Below, one piece after another: positions 43,456 through 50,776 of a DNA stretch of 64,000 nt. The DNA lies in the NCBI RefSeq assembly GCF_000013085.1, contig NC_007643.1:1039001-1103000 (forward strand). Reading direction: 5' to 3'. Position 1 is the stretch's first letter, and each line of letters begins with the position of its first letter. The position numbers and the translations under genes are program-made. Origin of the DNA: Rhodospirillum rubrum ATCC 11170. Lineage in GTDB: Bacteria > Pseudomonadota > Alphaproteobacteria > Rhodospirillales > Rhodospirillaceae. Under the pieces are notes generated by a model. It searched no databases, was not told the origin of the DNA, and saw only the letters and a list, made by a program, of their open reading frames with translations.

Positions 43456-44298
43456 GTGAAAGACGATCTAGTCGAAAGACTCCTTGGCGAAGTCATTAAG
43501 AAGATGGGCGGCAGCGAGCCCCAGGCCCCCGCCGCGCCCACGCCGGCCCCCGCCGCGCCCACGCCGGCCCCTGCGGAAGCTCCCAAGGCGTTTGGCGCGC
43601 TTGGCGGCTGCGGTCTGACCGAATTCGTGGGAACGGCGATCGGCCACACCATTGGTTTGGTCATCGCCAATGTGGATCCGCTGCTCCACGAAAAGATGAA
43701 GATCAACCCGAAGTACCGCTCCATCGGCATCATCGGCGCCCGCACCGGTGCCGGCCCGCATATCTTCGCCGCCGACGAAGCCGTCAAGGCGACGAACAGC
43801 GAAGTGGTGCTGATCGAACTGGCCCGCGACACCGAAGGTGGCGCCGGTCATGGCTGCTTGATCCTGTTCGGCGCGGAAGACGTGTCCGACGCCCGTCGGG
43901 CCGTTGAGGTGACCCTGAACGAAGTGCATCGCACCATGGGCGATGTCTATGGCACGCCGGCCGGCCATCTGGAATTCCAGTACACGGCGCGGGCCAGTGG
44001 GGCGCTGAACAAAGCCTTTGGCGCTCCGCTCGGTCAGGCCTTCGCCATCACCGTCGGCGCTCCGGCGGCCATTGGCGTGATGCTCGCCGATACGGCGGCC
44101 AAGGCCGCCACCGTCCAGGCCGTCGGCTACGCTTCGCCGGGCAACGGCACGAGCTTCAGCAACGAGGTCATCTTCATGTTCACCGGTGACTCTGGCGCGG
44201 TGCGTCAGGCCGTCATCGCCGCGCGCGACGTTGGCAAGACGTTGCTGGCGACGCTTGATCCCAGCGAGATCAAGTCCACCACCACGCCGTACATCTAA
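43456..44298 (+). CDS. BMC-T trimeric shell protein (PduB-like) with N-terminal helical extension
   Basis: A 280-residue tandem-BMC protein. Two BMC domains are visible (first ending near ALARDTEGGAGHGCLILFGAEDV-like, second from GAPLGQAFAITVGAP to TGDSGAVRQAVIAARDVGK). The N-terminal 45 residues are an extension: an amphipathic helix DDLVERLLGEVIKKMG, like an encapsulation peptide, then an Ala/Pro linker with a 7-residue unit PAPAAPT repeated. PduB uses a similar extension to tie enzymes to the shell. The GTG start at 43456 follows AGGAGGG by seven bases. The trimer may have a gated pore for larger molecules. Confidence 0.93.
   Translation: MKDDLVERLLGEVIKKMGGSEPQAPAAPTPAPAAPTPAPAEAPKAFGALGGCGLTEFVGTAIGHTIGLVIANVDPLLHEKMKINPKYRSIGIIGARTGAGPHIFAADEAVKATNSEVVLIELARDTEGGAGHGCLILFGAEDVSDARRAVEVTLNEVHRTMGDVYGTPAGHLEFQYTARASGALNKAFGAPLGQAFAITVGAPAAIGVMLADTAAKAATVQAVGYASPGNGTSFSNEVIFMFTGDSGAVRQAVIAARDVGKTLLATLDPSEIKSTTTPYI
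43525..43566 (+). repeat. 21-bp tandem duplication in BMC-T linker
   Basis: Two identical 21-bp units side by side, encoding PAPAAPT twice within the linker between the N-terminal helix and the first BMC domain. The duplication keeps frame and only lengthens the linker. Confidence 0.85.
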
Positions 44299-44319
44299 CG
44301 GCTTAGGGGAGGAACCACC

Positions 44320-44982
44320 ATGGCGCAACTGAGCCTCGGGCTGATCGAGACGATCGGCCTCGCAGCAGCCATCGAAGCCGCCGACGCGGCGGTCAAATCG
44401 GCCAATGTCGCGCTGGTGGGCTACGAGTTCGCCCGCGGCGACGGCATGACGGTCGTCAAGGTCCAAGGCGATGTCGGAGCCGTCAATGCCGCCATCGCGG
44501 CGGCGGCGGTGGCGGCGGCCAGGGTCGGCCGGGTGGTTTCCACCCGGGTGATCGCCCGGCCCGCCGCCGGCATCGACGGCCTGATCGTCAACCGCGATAC
44601 GGTCGGCGTTCCGCCCCGCGTGGTTTCCGCCCCCGCCGCCGAGCCCACGGGCGACGCTTCCCCGTCGGCGGCAACGTCCTCCCCGGCGCCGATCGACACC
44701 CCCCTTCCGCAGCCCGTCCCGACGCCGCAAGCGCCGTCGGCCGCGGCGACGGTGGACGAGGTGCCGACCCCGCCGGTGATGGACGAAACGCCGGCCCCGC
44801 CGGTGGTGAACGAGACGCCGGCCCAGCCGGCGGTGGACGAGACGCCGGTCAAACCGGCGGTGGACGAGACGCAGACGCACGGCGCGGAGCGGACCGCTCC
44901 GTCGCCATCCCGTCAGGGCAAGACGGGCGGCCGCCCCACGGCTGGCAACAACGGCAAACCGCGTAACAGGCACGACGCCTAA
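44320..44982 (+). CDS. BMC-H shell protein with long proline-rich repetitive tail
   Basis: A 220-residue protein. Residues 1-90 are a BMC-H domain ([51 protein letters not shown], then [13 protein letters not shown]). The remaining 130 residues are low complexity: an Ala/Ser/Pro stretch, then a block with a 10-residue period rich in Pro, Val, Asp and Glu (units like [10 protein letters not shown]), ending with a basic segment ([16 protein letters not shown]). PduK-like shell proteins also have long tails but with an iron-sulfur motif, which is absent here. The tail may point into the lumen or outwards as a scaffold. It sits between BMC-T and the second BMC-H. Confidence 0.9.
   Translation: MAQLSLGLIETIGLAAAIEAADAAVKSANVALVGYEFARGDGMTVVKVQGDVGAVNAAIAAAAVAAARVGRVVSTRVIARPAAGIDGLIVNRDTVGVPPRVVSAPAAEPTGDASPSAATSSPAPIDTPLPQPVPTPQAPSAAATVDEVPTPPVMDETPAPPVVNETPAQPAVDETPVKPAVDETQTHGAERTAPSPSRQGKTGGRPTAGNNGKPRNRHDA
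44752..44875 (+). repeat. 30-bp-period repeats encoding the acidic Pro-rich tail
   Basis: About four degenerate 30-bp units, each encoding a variant of VDETPxxPxV. They lie in frame in the tail of the long BMC-H protein. Confidence 0.75.
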
Positions 44983-44995
44983 CAGGAGAACGACG

Positions 44996-45274
44996 ATGAG
45001 TGGCGAAGCATTGGGTATGGTCGAGACCAAGGGTCTTATCGGGTCCATCGAAGCGGCGGACGCGATGACCAAATCGGCCAACGTGACCCTGATCGGGTAC
45101 GAGAAGATCGGTTCGGGCCTGGTGACCACCCTGGTCCGGGGTGATGTCGGCGCGGTCAAGGCCGCCGTCGACGCCGGCGCGGCCGCCGCCGAGAAGGTCG
45201 GCACCTTGGTGTCCAAGCACATCATTCCCCGCCCGCATTCGGACGTGGAACGGATTTTGCCGCACCTCGGCTAA
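44996..45274 (+). CDS. BMC-H hexameric shell protein (PduA-like) 2
   Basis: A 92-residue single BMC domain, [38 protein letters not shown] onwards, ending [18 protein letters not shown]. It closely matches the BMC-H encoded at 43129 (same pore loop KIGSG, same PRPH end), and is likely a major face protein. GGAG lies ten bases before its ATG, and the gene follows the long-tailed BMC-H by 13 bases. It is the third of three BMC-H genes around the BMC-T. Confidence 0.95.
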   Translation: MSGEALGMVETKGLIGSIEAADAMTKSANVTLIGYEKIGSGLVTTLVRGDVGAVKAAVDAGAAAAEKVGTLVSKHIIPRPHSDVERILPHLG

Positions 45275-45366
45275 GGCGTTTGAATCGGGCGGCCCGACAA
45301 ACCGGGCGGGCCGTCTGATTTTCCTTGGGTTTCTGACGTATTTCGGAAGTGTTGACGGCGGTAATC

Positions 45367-46095
45367 ATGGAACTGAAACACGACACCATCGAGCGGATCA
45401 TCCGCGAGGCGCTCGCCCAGATGAGCGCGCAAGGGATCGCCGGCGCGGGTTTGTCGGTCGAGGCTCCCGCCTCGAATATGTCAGTCGAGGCTCCCGCCTC
45501 TGGCAAGCCCCCCCAACGCGATCCGTTTCTGGTTTCGATCGGCGTTTCCAACCGGCACATCCACCTGTCGCGCACGGATATGGACGCGCTGTTTGGGCCG
45601 GGATCGCAGTTGACCCGCAAAAAGGCCATGAAGCAGCCCGGGCAGTTCGCCGCCGAAGAGACGGTGACACTCAAGGGGCGCAAGGGCAGCCTGACCAAGG
45701 TTCGCGTGCTTGGGCCGCTGCGCAAGGAAACCCAGATCGAGGTTTCCGTCGCCGATGGCTTCACGCTGGGCATCACCCCGCCGCTGCGCATGTCGGGCCA
45801 CCTTGATGACACGCCGGGCGTGGAGATCATCGGGCCCCAGGGCAGCGTCACGCGCGATCGCGGCGTGATCGTCGCCCTGCGCCACATCCACATGCCCCCG
45901 GAAACCGCCGCGTCGCTTGGTCTTCGCAACGGCGAGGAAGTCGACGTCGAAGTTGGCGGCGAGCGGGGCGGCGTGCTGCGCAAGGTGGTGGTCCGCGCCG
46001 CCGAGGCCTCGGCCTATGAGATGCATATCGACGTCGAAGAGGCGAACGCGCTGTGCCTCAAGAACGACGATCTGGTCCGCATCCGCAAGATTTGA
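45367..46095 (+). CDS. pduL: Phosphate propanoyltransferase PduL
   Basis: A 242-residue PduL-type phosphotransacylase. The first 18 residues form an amphipathic helix (MELKHDTIERIIREALAQM), the expected encapsulation peptide, then a linker with a repeated SVEAPAS. The two beta-barrel domains hold the zinc-site histidines in SNRHIHLSR and VALRHIHMPPE. It converts propionyl-CoA and phosphate to propionyl phosphate and CoA, recycling CoA inside the compartment and feeding the kinase at 55639. ATG 45367 begins exactly at the helix; a TTG at 45349 would add six residues and is less likely. Confidence 0.95.
   Translation: MELKHDTIERIIREALAQMSAQGIAGAGLSVEAPASNMSVEAPASGKPPQRDPFLVSIGVSNRHIHLSRTDMDALFGPGSQLTRKKAMKQPGQFAAEETVTLKGRKGSLTKVRVLGPLRKETQIEVSVADGFTLGITPPLRMSGHLDDTPGVEIIGPQGSVTRDRGVIVALRHIHMPPETAASLGLRNGEEVDVEVGGERGGVLRKVVVRAAEASAYEMHIDVEEANALCLKNDDLVRIRKI
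45454..45507 (+). repeat. 27-bp tandem duplication in PduL linker
   Basis: Two consecutive 27-bp units whose first 20 bases differ at one position, encoding the repeated SVEAPAS segment in the linker between the targeting helix and the first catalytic domain. Confidence 0.75.
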
Positions 46096-46135
46096 GCCGA
46101 AGGGCCCGCGCGGCCTTGCGAACGGGGTGAACGCC

Positions 46136-46987
46136 ATGAACCACACGAGTGCCGATACGACGCTACGGGCCTTCGCCCAGCTGATCGCCGAGGGGACCTG
46201 TCTTCCGGCCGAAGAGCGGGCGCCCGGTCCGCTGAAGACCGGCGTGGATCTTGGTACGGCCAATATCGTGCTGTCGGTGGTCGATGCGAACAACCGCCCG
46301 GTCACCGGCGCGATGTTCCCCTCCACCGTGGTTCGCGACGGCATCGTCGTTGATTACGTCGGCGCCGTCAGCGTCGTCCGTCGCCTGAAGGCGGAGCTCG
46401 AAGACCGCCTTGGGTGCCCGCTGACCTTCGCCGGCACGGCCATTCCGCCGGGCATTCTGGCTGGCAACGTCAAGGCGATCGCCAATGTGGTGGAAGCCGC
46501 CGGCTTCGAGGTCGCCGATGTCAGCGACGAGCCGACGGCGGCGTCGCGGGTGCTCGGCTTGCGCGAGGGTGCGGTCGTCGATGTCGGCGGCGGCACCACC
46601 GGCATCAGTATCCTGAAGAACGGCGAAGTCGTCTTCACCGACGACGAGGCCACCGGCGGCACCCATATGACCCTGGTTCTGGCCGGCGCCCATGGCGTGT
46701 CGTTCGAAGAGGCCGAGGCCATGAAGAAGGATACGGCCGCCGCCCGCGATGTCTTCGCCGTGGTTCAGCCAGTGGTCGAAAAGATGGCCTCGATCGTCAA
46801 GCGCTGCCTGAAGGGCTATGACGTCGAAACGGTCTATGTGGTGGGCGGCGCTTGCACCTTCGATCAGTTCGAGCAGGTCTTCCGCAAGGAGATCGGCCTG
46901 ACCATCGTCAAACCGGCCGAACCGCTGCTCGTCACCCCCTTGGGCATCGCCATGTACGGCGCCACGCCGGGGGAGGGGGCGTTATGA
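46136..46987 (+). CDS. eutJ: EutJ-like actin/Hsp70-fold ATPase of the BMC locus
   Basis: A 283-residue protein of the ASKHA fold: phosphate-1 GVDLGTANIVLSVVD, phosphate-2 AVVDVGGGTTGISIL, adenosine loop VVGGACTFDQF and an early PGILAGN region match EutJ-type chaperone-like proteins. EutJ accompanies many ethanolamine and glycyl-radical microcompartment loci and is thought to assist folding or assembly of compartment proteins; no mechanism is proven. The ATG at 46136 fits the family start. Its stop overlaps the next start as ATGA, tying it to the flavoprotein. The long N-terminal frame from 45917 is a shadow of pduL. Confidence 0.9.
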   Translation: MNHTSADTTLRAFAQLIAEGTCLPAEERAPGPLKTGVDLGTANIVLSVVDANNRPVTGAMFPSTVVRDGIVVDYVGAVSVVRRLKAELEDRLGCPLTFAGTAIPPGILAGNVKAIANVVEAAGFEVADVSDEPTAASRVLGLREGAVVDVGGGTTGISILKNGEVVFTDDEATGGTHMTLVLAGAHGVSFEEAEAMKKDTAAARDVFAVVQPVVEKMASIVKRCLKGYDVETVYVVGGACTFDQFEQVFRKEIGLTIVKPAEPLLVTPLGIAMYGATPGEGAL

Positions 46988-47826
46988 CCGACCAGGATCT
47001 GGAAGAGATCATCACCCAGGCGCTGATCGAGTGTTTGGCCGATCGCTTGGTTGAAAAGCTCCGCGCCCGTCAGAAAACCGCCCTGGTGCTGTTCACCGGA
47101 ACCGATCTTGGCCTCGATAAGGCCCTGGCGGCGCTGCGCGCCTTGCGCGAGGCCGATTGGACCTTGCGCTTCGTGCTCTCCACCCAGGCCCGCCGCCTTA
47201 TCACCAGTGACCGGCTGGGGGAGTTCGCCGCCCAGATTTGTGACACCGAGGTCGACGCCGACGCCGACGCCCTGCTCAACGGCTGCGCCCGGGTTCTGGT
47301 GCCGACGCTTTCGGTCACCACGGCGGCCAAGGTCGCCGGCGCCATCGGCGACAGTCTGGCCTCGCGATTGCTGACCCGGGCCTTGGAACGCGGCCTGCCG
47401 ATCATCGGCGCCTTTGACGGTTGCTGCCCGGATAATCCGGCCCGCCTGGCTCAGGGGTTTCTGGTGAACGACGCCTATAAGGCGCGGCTGCGCGCCAACC
47501 TCACGGCCTTGCGCGACTATGGCATCGGTCTGGTTCCGGCCGGCCGGCTGGCGGCCGCTGTGTTGGGCGGAACGCCCACGGCTGTGTTGGGCGGAACGCC
47601 CACGGCCCTGATACCCCAGGCTGCCCCTACCACCAACGCCGCCCCGCCGGTCGCGCCCATCGTGACGGCAAGCCCTGCCGGGACGGAGGGCGGGAAGCGG
47701 ATTTTCAGCCGGAGCGATGCGGTGCTGTGGCGCGAGAGCGAGCTGCGGCTGGGGCGCAACGTCTTGGTGACCCCGCTCGCCGTCGAAGAACTGCGCAGTC
47801 GCAACATTCGTCTGATCCAGGCATAG
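46984..47826 (+). CDS. BMC-associated flavoprotein (Flavoprotein family)
   Basis: A 280-residue protein with a Rossmann-like flavoprotein domain (TALVLFTGTDLGLDKALAALRAL, VLVPTLSVTTAAKVAGAIGDSL, LPIIGAFDGCCPDNPAR). The first 20 residues (TDQDLEEIITQALIECLADRLVEKL) look like an encapsulation helix. A linker with a tandem AVLGGTPT repeat leads to a C-terminal piece (LVTPLAVEELRSRNIRLIQ) seen at the ends of several microcompartment proteins. Flavoproteins of glycyl-radical microcompartments have been suggested to supply electrons for activating or repairing the radical enzyme; that role is unproven. ATG 46984 overlaps the eutJ stop. Confidence 0.85.
   Translation: MTDQDLEEIITQALIECLADRLVEKLRARQKTALVLFTGTDLGLDKALAALRALREADWTLRFVLSTQARRLITSDRLGEFAAQICDTEVDADADALLNGCARVLVPTLSVTTAAKVAGAIGDSLASRLLTRALERGLPIIGAFDGCCPDNPARLAQGFLVNDAYKARLRANLTALRDYGIGLVPAGRLAAAVLGGTPTAVLGGTPTALIPQAAPTTNAAPPVAPIVTASPAGTEGGKRIFSRSDAVLWRESELRLGRNVLVTPLAVEELRSRNIRLIQA
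47557..47604 (+). repeat. Perfect 24-bp tandem duplication in flavoprotein linker
   Basis: Two identical 24-bp units encoding AVLGGTPT twice. The identity at every base suggests a recent slippage event and possible length variation among strains. Confidence 0.9.
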
Positions 47827-47839
47827 GCGGGCTAGGCAC

Positions 47840-48109
47840 ATGTATCTCGGCAAAGTCATCGGAACCGTGGTGTCCACGAGCAAGAACGAGTCGCTGTCGG
47901 GAACGAAGCTGCTCGTCGTGGCCCGGCTGACCGAAAAACTCATCCCCGACGGCTCGACCCAGGTCGTCGTCGATACGGTGGGCGCGGGCAACGGCGAGAT
48001 CGTCATCGTCTCGTGCGGCAGTTCCGCCCGCCAGTCCACCGGCAAAGACCATTCGGTCATCGACGCCGCCGTCGTCGGCATCGTCGATACCGTTGAAACC
48101 GTGAATTAG
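47840..48109 (+). CDS. eutN: BMC-P pentameric vertex protein (EutN/CcmL/PduN-like)
   Basis: An 89-residue protein of the EutN/CcmL family: MYLGKVIGTVVSTSKNESLSGTKLLVV at the start, DTVGAGNGEIVIVSCGSSAR in the middle and DAAVVGIVDTVE at the end. Pentamers of this family cap the twelve vertices of the icosahedral shell, so a single gene, as here, is usual. It starts 13 bases after the flavoprotein and is followed by the PduO-like gene. Confidence 0.95.
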   Translation: MYLGKVIGTVVSTSKNESLSGTKLLVVARLTEKLIPDGSTQVVVDTVGAGNGEIVIVSCGSSARQSTGKDHSVIDAAVVGIVDTVETVN

Positions 48110-48119
48110 GGAGGCAGCG

Positions 48120-48641
48120 GTGAACGCTTCGGCACAAGACATCGATCGCATCTCCGTCGCGGTGCGGACTGTTCTGGCCGAGATCGGCCAAACGCCCGCC
48201 GCCCTTGGCCCCCTGGGGCTGAAAGACGCCCAGCGGCTGGCCGCCCTGGCGGCGATCAAGGCGGCCGAGATCGCCGTTCCCGTGGTCATCGCCGTCGCCG
48301 ATGTCAGCGGCGGGCTGATCCTCGTCCACCGCATGGATGGCACGCTGCCCGCAAGCATCGATATCGCCATCAACAAAGCCTTTACCGCCGCCGCCTTTCG
48401 CACGGCGACCCACGATCTTGGGGCGCTGGCCCAGCCCGGACAGCCGCTTTACGGCATCCAGAGCACCAATCAGGGCCGGGTGGTGATTTTCGGCGGCGGA
48501 TTTCCCTGTCGTTGCGGCGGACCTTTGGCGGGCGCCATCGGCATCAGCGGCGGCACGGTCGAAGAAGACATGCAGATCGCGTCCTACGCGCTGCGGATGT
48601 TCCTGGAAGAATCAGGGTTCTGCCCTGAAGGAGAGAAGTGA
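48120..48641 (+). CDS. GlcG/HbpS/PduO C-terminal-type heme-binding-like protein
   Basis: A 173-residue protein. The body (residues about 35-160) matches the GlcG/HbpS family, also the C-terminal domain of PduO: LAALAAIKAAEIAVPVVIAVADVSGGLILVHRMDG, INKAFTAAAFRTAT, GIQSTNQGRVVIFGGGFP and GAIGISGGTVEED. The N-terminal 25 residues (AQDIDRISVAVRTVLAEIG) are again an amphipathic helix suited to targeting. Members bind heme or a corrinoid-like ligand; the role in glycyl-radical compartments is unclear. Start is GTG 48120 after GGGAGG. Its stop overlaps the next ATG by one base. Confidence 0.88.
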   Translation: MNASAQDIDRISVAVRTVLAEIGQTPAALGPLGLKDAQRLAALAAIKAAEIAVPVVIAVADVSGGLILVHRMDGTLPASIDIAINKAFTAAAFRTATHDLGALAQPGQPLYGIQSTNQGRVVIFGGGFPCRCGGPLAGAIGISGGTVEEDMQIASYALRMFLEESGFCPEGEK

Positions 48642-50230
48642 TGAATGACGGACAGATCGCCGCCGCCGTGGCAAAGGTTCTGGAAGCCTATGGCGTTCCC
48701 GCCGACCCGTCTGCGGCCGCTCCCGCCCCGGCCGCGCCGGTCGCCCCGGCCGCGCCGACGGCCGGAAGCGTTTCCGAGATGATCGCGCGCGGCATCGCCA
48801 AGGCGTCGAGCGACGATCAGATCGCCCAGATCGTGGCCAAGGTGGTTGGCGACTATAGTGCCCAGGCCGCCAAGCCGGCCGTGGTCCCGGGCGCCGCCGC
48901 GTCGACCGAGGCCGGCGATGGGGTTTTCGACACCATGGACGCCGCCGTCGACGCCGCCGTCCTGGCCCAGCAGCAGTATCTTCTGTGCTCGATGACCGAT
49001 CGCCAGCGTTTCGTCGACGGCATCCGCGAGGTGATCTTGCAAAAAGACACCCTGGAGCTGATCTCGCGGATGGCGGCCGAAGAGACCGGCATGGGCAATT
49101 ACGAGCACAAGCTGATCAAGAACCGCCTTGCCGCCGAAAAGACGCCGGGCACCGAGGATCTGACCACCGAGGCCTTCAGCGGCGATGACGGCCTGACCCT
49201 GGTCGAATACTCGCCCTTTGGCGCCATCGGCGCCGTCGCGCCCACGACCAATCCCACCGAAACCATCATCTGCAATTCCATCGGCATGCTGGCCGCCGGC
49301 AACAGCGTGATCTTCAGCCCCCATCCGCGGGCGACGAAGGTTTCCTTGCTGACCGTGAAGCTGATCAATCAGAAGCTGGCCTGCCTGGGCGCCCCGGCCA
49401 ATCTGGTCGTCACCGTCAGCAAGCCCTCGGTCGAGAACACCAACGCCATGATGGCGCATCCGAAGATCCGCATGCTGGTCGCCACCGGCGGTCCGGGGAT
49501 CGTCAAGGCGGTGATGTCGACGGGCAAGAAGGCCATCGGCGCCGGCGCGGGCAATCCGCCGGTCGTCGTCGACGAGACCGCCGATATCGAAAAGGCCGCC
49601 CTCGATATCATCAACGGCTGTAGCTTCGATAACAACCTGCCCTGCATCGCCGAAAAAGAGATCATCGCCGTCGCCCAGATCGCCGATTACCTGATCTTTT
49701 CGATGAAGAAGCAGGGCGCCTATCAGATCACCGACCCCGCCGTGCTGCGCAAGCTCCAGGACCTCGTCCTGACGGCCAAGGGCGGTCCGCAAACCTCCTG
49801 CGTGGGCAAAAGCGCCGTCTGGCTGCTCAACAAGATCGGCATCGAGGTTGATAGCAGCGTCAAGGTCATCTTGATGGAGGTGCCCAAGGAGCATCCCTTC
49901 GTGCAGGAAGAGCTGATGATGCCGATCCTGCCGCTGGTCCGGGTGAGCGATGTCGACGAGGCCATCGCCGTGGCCATCGAGGTCGAGCACGGCAACCGCC
50001 ACACCGCCATCATGCATTCGACCAATGTGCGCAAGCTGACCAAGATGGCCAAGCTGATCCAGACGACGATCTTCGTGAAGAACGGCCCGTCCTACGCCGG
50101 TCTTGGCGTGGGTGGCGAAGGCTATACGACCTTCACCATCGCCGGCCCCACCGGCGAGGGTCTGACCTCGGCCAAGTCGTTCGCGCGCAAAAGAAAATGC
50201 GTGATGGTCGAAGCGCTCAACATCCGCTGA
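48641..50230 (+). CDS. pduP: CoA-acylating propionaldehyde dehydrogenase (PduP/EutE-like)
   Basis: A 529-residue enzyme with catalytic Cys335 in NNLPCIAEKE, NAD-binding GGPGIVKAVMSTGKKAIGAG and PFGAIGAVAPTTNPTET, typical of PduP/EutE. It turns propionaldehyde, CoA and NAD+ into propionyl-CoA. The first 80 residues are unusual: three amphipathic helices (NDGQIAAAVAKVLEAYG, SVSEMIARGIAKAS and SDDQIAQIVAKVVGDY) are joined by Ala/Pro linkers, whereas most PduP proteins have a single 18-residue encapsulation peptide. ATG 48641 has AAGGAG eight bases upstream; its first base is the last base of the previous stop. Confidence 0.94.
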   Translation: MNDGQIAAAVAKVLEAYGVPADPSAAAPAPAAPVAPAAPTAGSVSEMIARGIAKASSDDQIAQIVAKVVGDYSAQAAKPAVVPGAAASTEAGDGVFDTMDAAVDAAVLAQQQYLLCSMTDRQRFVDGIREVILQKDTLELISRMAAEETGMGNYEHKLIKNRLAAEKTPGTEDLTTEAFSGDDGLTLVEYSPFGAIGAVAPTTNPTETIICNSIGMLAAGNSVIFSPHPRATKVSLLTVKLINQKLACLGAPANLVVTVSKPSVENTNAMMAHPKIRMLVATGGPGIVKAVMSTGKKAIGAGAGNPPVVVDETADIEKAALDIINGCSFDNNLPCIAEKEIIAVAQIADYLIFSMKKQGAYQITDPAVLRKLQDLVLTAKGGPQTSCVGKSAVWLLNKIGIEVDSSVKVILMEVPKEHPFVQEELMMPILPLVRVSDVDEAIAVAIEVEHGNRHTAIMHSTNVRKLTKMAKLIQTTIFVKNGPSYAGLGVGGEGYTTFTIAGPTGEGLTSAKSFARKRKCVMVEALNIR

Positions 50231-50241
50231 TCGCCGCGATT

Positions 50242-50310
50242 GGGCGCCCCGGTCCCCCCGGGCGCCGCCAAGACCCTCTTTAGGGCGGAGGCCTGTCCGC
50301 CGCTCTAAAG
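50242..50310 (+). promoter_or_regulatory. Two hairpins between pduP and the EutS/PduU-like gene
   Basis: The first hairpin has arms GGCGCCC and GGGCGCC (50243-50249/50260-50266). The second has arms CTTTAGGGCGGA and TCCGCC...CTAAAG with a three-base bulge (50278-50310). Neither is followed by a T tract. They may set message ratios within the operon; a partial terminator is possible. Confidence 0.5.
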
Positions 50311-50412
50311 ACGATGAACCGGGGCCCCCGCCCCGGTCCCCCCGCCCGAGGGAGTCATCTCCCCCCGGTCTCCCTCGGGCGGCGTCCCTCCCAGGTCGTG
50401 GAGAACCCCGGC

Positions 50413-50712
50413 ATGAACATTCGGATCATCAACGCGCCGCTGCCCGAAGTCGTCGACATGCTCGAACGTCGGATGCGGCCCGAGGCGCGCGAGCGCTTGC
50501 GCGAACAGCGGTTCGATGCCGTCGGCGTCATGCAGACCACCGTCGCGGACCTGTTCTACTACGCCGATATCGCCGGCAAGGCGTCCAACGTCTTCACCGT
50601 CGAGCTGTTTGGCAGCTGTCCGCAGCATGTTTCGACCCTGGCCTTTTTCGGGGAAACCTCCGCCGTTCGTCTGGCCATGCACGCCATCGAGAACGACGCG
50701 AAGGCCTTTTGA
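50413..50712 (+). CDS. EutS/PduU-like BMC shell protein
   Basis: A 99-residue BMC-domain protein. After an N-terminal extension of about 33 residues (MNIRIINAPLPEVVDMLERRM and more) comes a divergent BMC domain: RFDAVGVMQTTVADLFYYADIAGKASNVFTVELFG, then FFGETSAVRLAMHAIE. The extension and divergent sequence resemble PduU/EutS proteins, in which a permuted domain with an N-terminal barrel blocks the pore. An exact subclass needs a structure prediction. ATG 50413 has no strong ribosome site. It lies 65 bases before the activase gene. Confidence 0.75.
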   Translation: MNIRIINAPLPEVVDMLERRMRPEARERLREQRFDAVGVMQTTVADLFYYADIAGKASNVFTVELFGSCPQHVSTLAFFGETSAVRLAMHAIENDAKAF

Positions 50713-50776
50713 GAGCGCGGCCCGCAGGATCATTCCGGCCGCCGCCCAAGAAGACGTCAATCGAGGATACGCCAGC

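Noticed and set aside
43468-45225. 585-codon minus-strand open frame over the shell genes
   Set aside because: Antisense to three recognisable BMC proteins; Arg/His/Gly-rich repeats reflect the repetitive plus-strand genes.
45349-45366. TTG start adding six residues to PduL
   Set aside because: The ATG at 45367 begins exactly at the targeting helix; the TTG has no better ribosome site.
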